Source of the DNA: Bacteroidales bacterium UBA4788
GTDB taxonomy: Bacteria > Bacteroidota > Bacteroidia > Bacteroidales > VadinHA17
Assembly: GCA_002402965.1 (NCBI GenBank)
Contig: DHGW01000056.1
Coordinates: 11,928-53,817, forward strand
DNA length: 41,890 nucleotides
Reading direction: 5' to 3'
Shown here: positions 41,127 through 41,890 of the stretch, piece by piece
Layout of the letters: every line of letters starts with the position of its first letter
Numbering within the stretch: position 1 is the first letter of the stretch
Program-made: the position numbers and the translations under genes
Notes under the pieces: generated by a model
The model's database searches: none
Seen by the model: the letters and a program-made list of their open reading frames with translations, nothing else
What the model was told of the DNA's origin: nothing

Positions 41127-41890
41127 TCAGCGCTGAGAGAGGGTTTGCATGTCTCCGGATTTTTCGATGCATGCATTTCTTCCCTCGCCGGTGTACACGA
41201 TCCGCCCTGTGCCTCTTTCAGTCAGCGTGAGAGTGATGGCAGAGGTCATGCTCTCTTCTATCCTGCCTCCCATCATTCCTTTCACCGGAGCCGCAAGTGG
41301 TGTTGCAGTATCAGCAGGAGCCGAGACCCGCAGAACATGGCTCCGGTTTCTGAACTCCAGTTCAATCTCTGTTACGGTTGCATCAAGGCTGGTCAGCCTG
41401 CCTCCGGTAAAGTCCGTTTCCCGGCCGTTTATGGTCAGTGTGCCGGAAAGGGAGTGATCCATACTGACAACTTCATGACTGTATTCCATGAAAGGAGCAA
41501 AGGTATACGGACCCATTATTCCCGGAGCGTACCAGGGGTTGGGGCACCCCCTGTTGCCGGTAAAAGACAGTTCGCCTTTCACTTCCGGAAGCTCGAGCTT
41601 CATCCCGCTGGCAGAGAACAGATTGTTACCAATAGACAGAGCAAACTTCTCCCCGGAAGGCCTGAATGAGGAAAATTCATATTCGTGGAATTCAGATTTT
41701 TTTTCTCTTCCGTCAAGGACCTGGATAAAGGCGATCTTCTCCCCTGATTCATTCATTGAAATCCCGGGGATAAAGGCGAAGGCTTTGGTCTCCGGTGCAT
41801 TGACAACCTTGAAGTACCATCCCTCGAAGTACTTCCTGGAGTTACCCCATCCCTGGTACATTGAGGGATTGAAAAGGGATCTGATTTTGG
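41127..41890 (-). CDS. Tocopherol-cyclase-family protein with core missing, 5' partial
   Basis: Codons run in frame to the window edge (KIRSLFNPS precedes MYQGW), so a few N-terminal residues are probably off the end. YFEGWYFKVV, NPWYAPGIMGPYTF and VVSMDHSLSG are the family N-terminal signatures; HVLRVSAPADTATPLAAPV and the end IVYTGEGRNACIEKSG align with the C-terminal part of plant VTE1 (ELEARTNEAGTPLRAPT, then ETKSSMAAVEIGG). Between DFTGG and RLTSLDA (near 41397-41408) about 70-80 residues of the family, including the E-K-(D/N)-W-G and W-x-Q-(S/C)-N core, are absent although the frame stays open. This looks like an in-frame internal deletion. Any cyclase activity is therefore doubtful. 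Confidence 0.72.
   Translation of the reverse strand, partial: KIRSLFNPSMYQGWGNSRKYFEGWYFKVVNAPETKAFAFIPGISMNESGEKIAFIQVLDGREKKSEFHEYEFSSFRPSGEKFALSIGNNLFSASGMKLELPEVKGELSFTGNRGCPNPWYAPGIMGPYTFAPFMEYSHEVVSMDHSLSGTLTINGRETDFTGGRLTSLDATVTEIELEFRNRSHVLRVSAPADTATPLAAPVKGMMGGRIEESMTSAITLTLTERGTGRIVYTGEGRNACIEKSGDMQTLSQR

Noticed and set aside
41126..41137. CTCAGCGCTGAG palindrome at the end of the tocopherol-cyclase-like gene
   Set aside because: It spans the stop codon, has no loop and no T run, so neither terminator nor operator is supported.

Overview
The window looks like a chromosome segment from an anaerobic member of the Bacteroidota, probably Bacteroidales-like. It carries a SusC/SusD outer-membrane pair, several lipoproteins with a bare Cys lipobox, promoter boxes of the TAnnTTTG type, few Shine-Dalgarno sequences, and a long single-chain PurL. 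No CRISPR array, rRNA, transposase or integrase was seen. Both ends cut a gene.

Layout. (1) 1-10.4 kb is visibly AT-richer. It holds the 3' nine-tenths of a giant cyclic beta-1,2-glucan synthase, then a convergent minus-strand operon (VIT-type metal transporter, DnaJ-like CbpA, its modulator CbpM), then about 870 bases with decayed coding remnants. (2) A minus-strand tRNA-Pro(TGG) with its own promoter box and terminator marks the change to GC-richer DNA. (3) 10.9-16.2 kb: an exported glutathione peroxidase, a dihydroorotate-dehydrogenase-like flavoprotein lacking the usual catalytic motif, a TetR repressor with a clear operator, and a divergent M1 metallopeptidase plus polytopic membrane protein. 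(4) 16.5-27.0 kb: a secreted Asp-box (VPS10/sortilin-like) propeller protein, SusC, SusD, a second propeller protein and a PepSY membrane protein, all on the plus strand. (5) 27.0-29.9 kb: a divergent pair of lipoprotein glycosidases (DUF2961/GH172 and GH5). (6) 30.1-35.2 kb: five tightly packed genes for a heterodisulfide-reductase-like electron-transfer complex with a membrane-bound terminal subunit. (7) 35.3-41.9 kb: a small lipoprotein, PurL, a putative outer-membrane beta-barrel protein, and a tocopherol-cyclase-family protein that seems to have lost its central core.

How the genes work together. Region 4 reads as an outer-membrane uptake locus in which two surface or periplasmic propeller proteins bracket a TonB-dependent transporter and its lipoprotein lid. 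The propeller gene and susC share a similar hairpin-plus-AACCTAAC leader. Region 6 reads as one complex that passes electrons between a soluble Fe-S/flavin module and the membrane, probably the quinone pool. Its substrate cannot be told from sequence. The most unexpected items are the reduced Hdr-like complex, the core-deleted tocopherol-cyclase relative, the twice-frameshifted mini membrane protein near 10.0 kb, and the composition break at tRNA-Pro.
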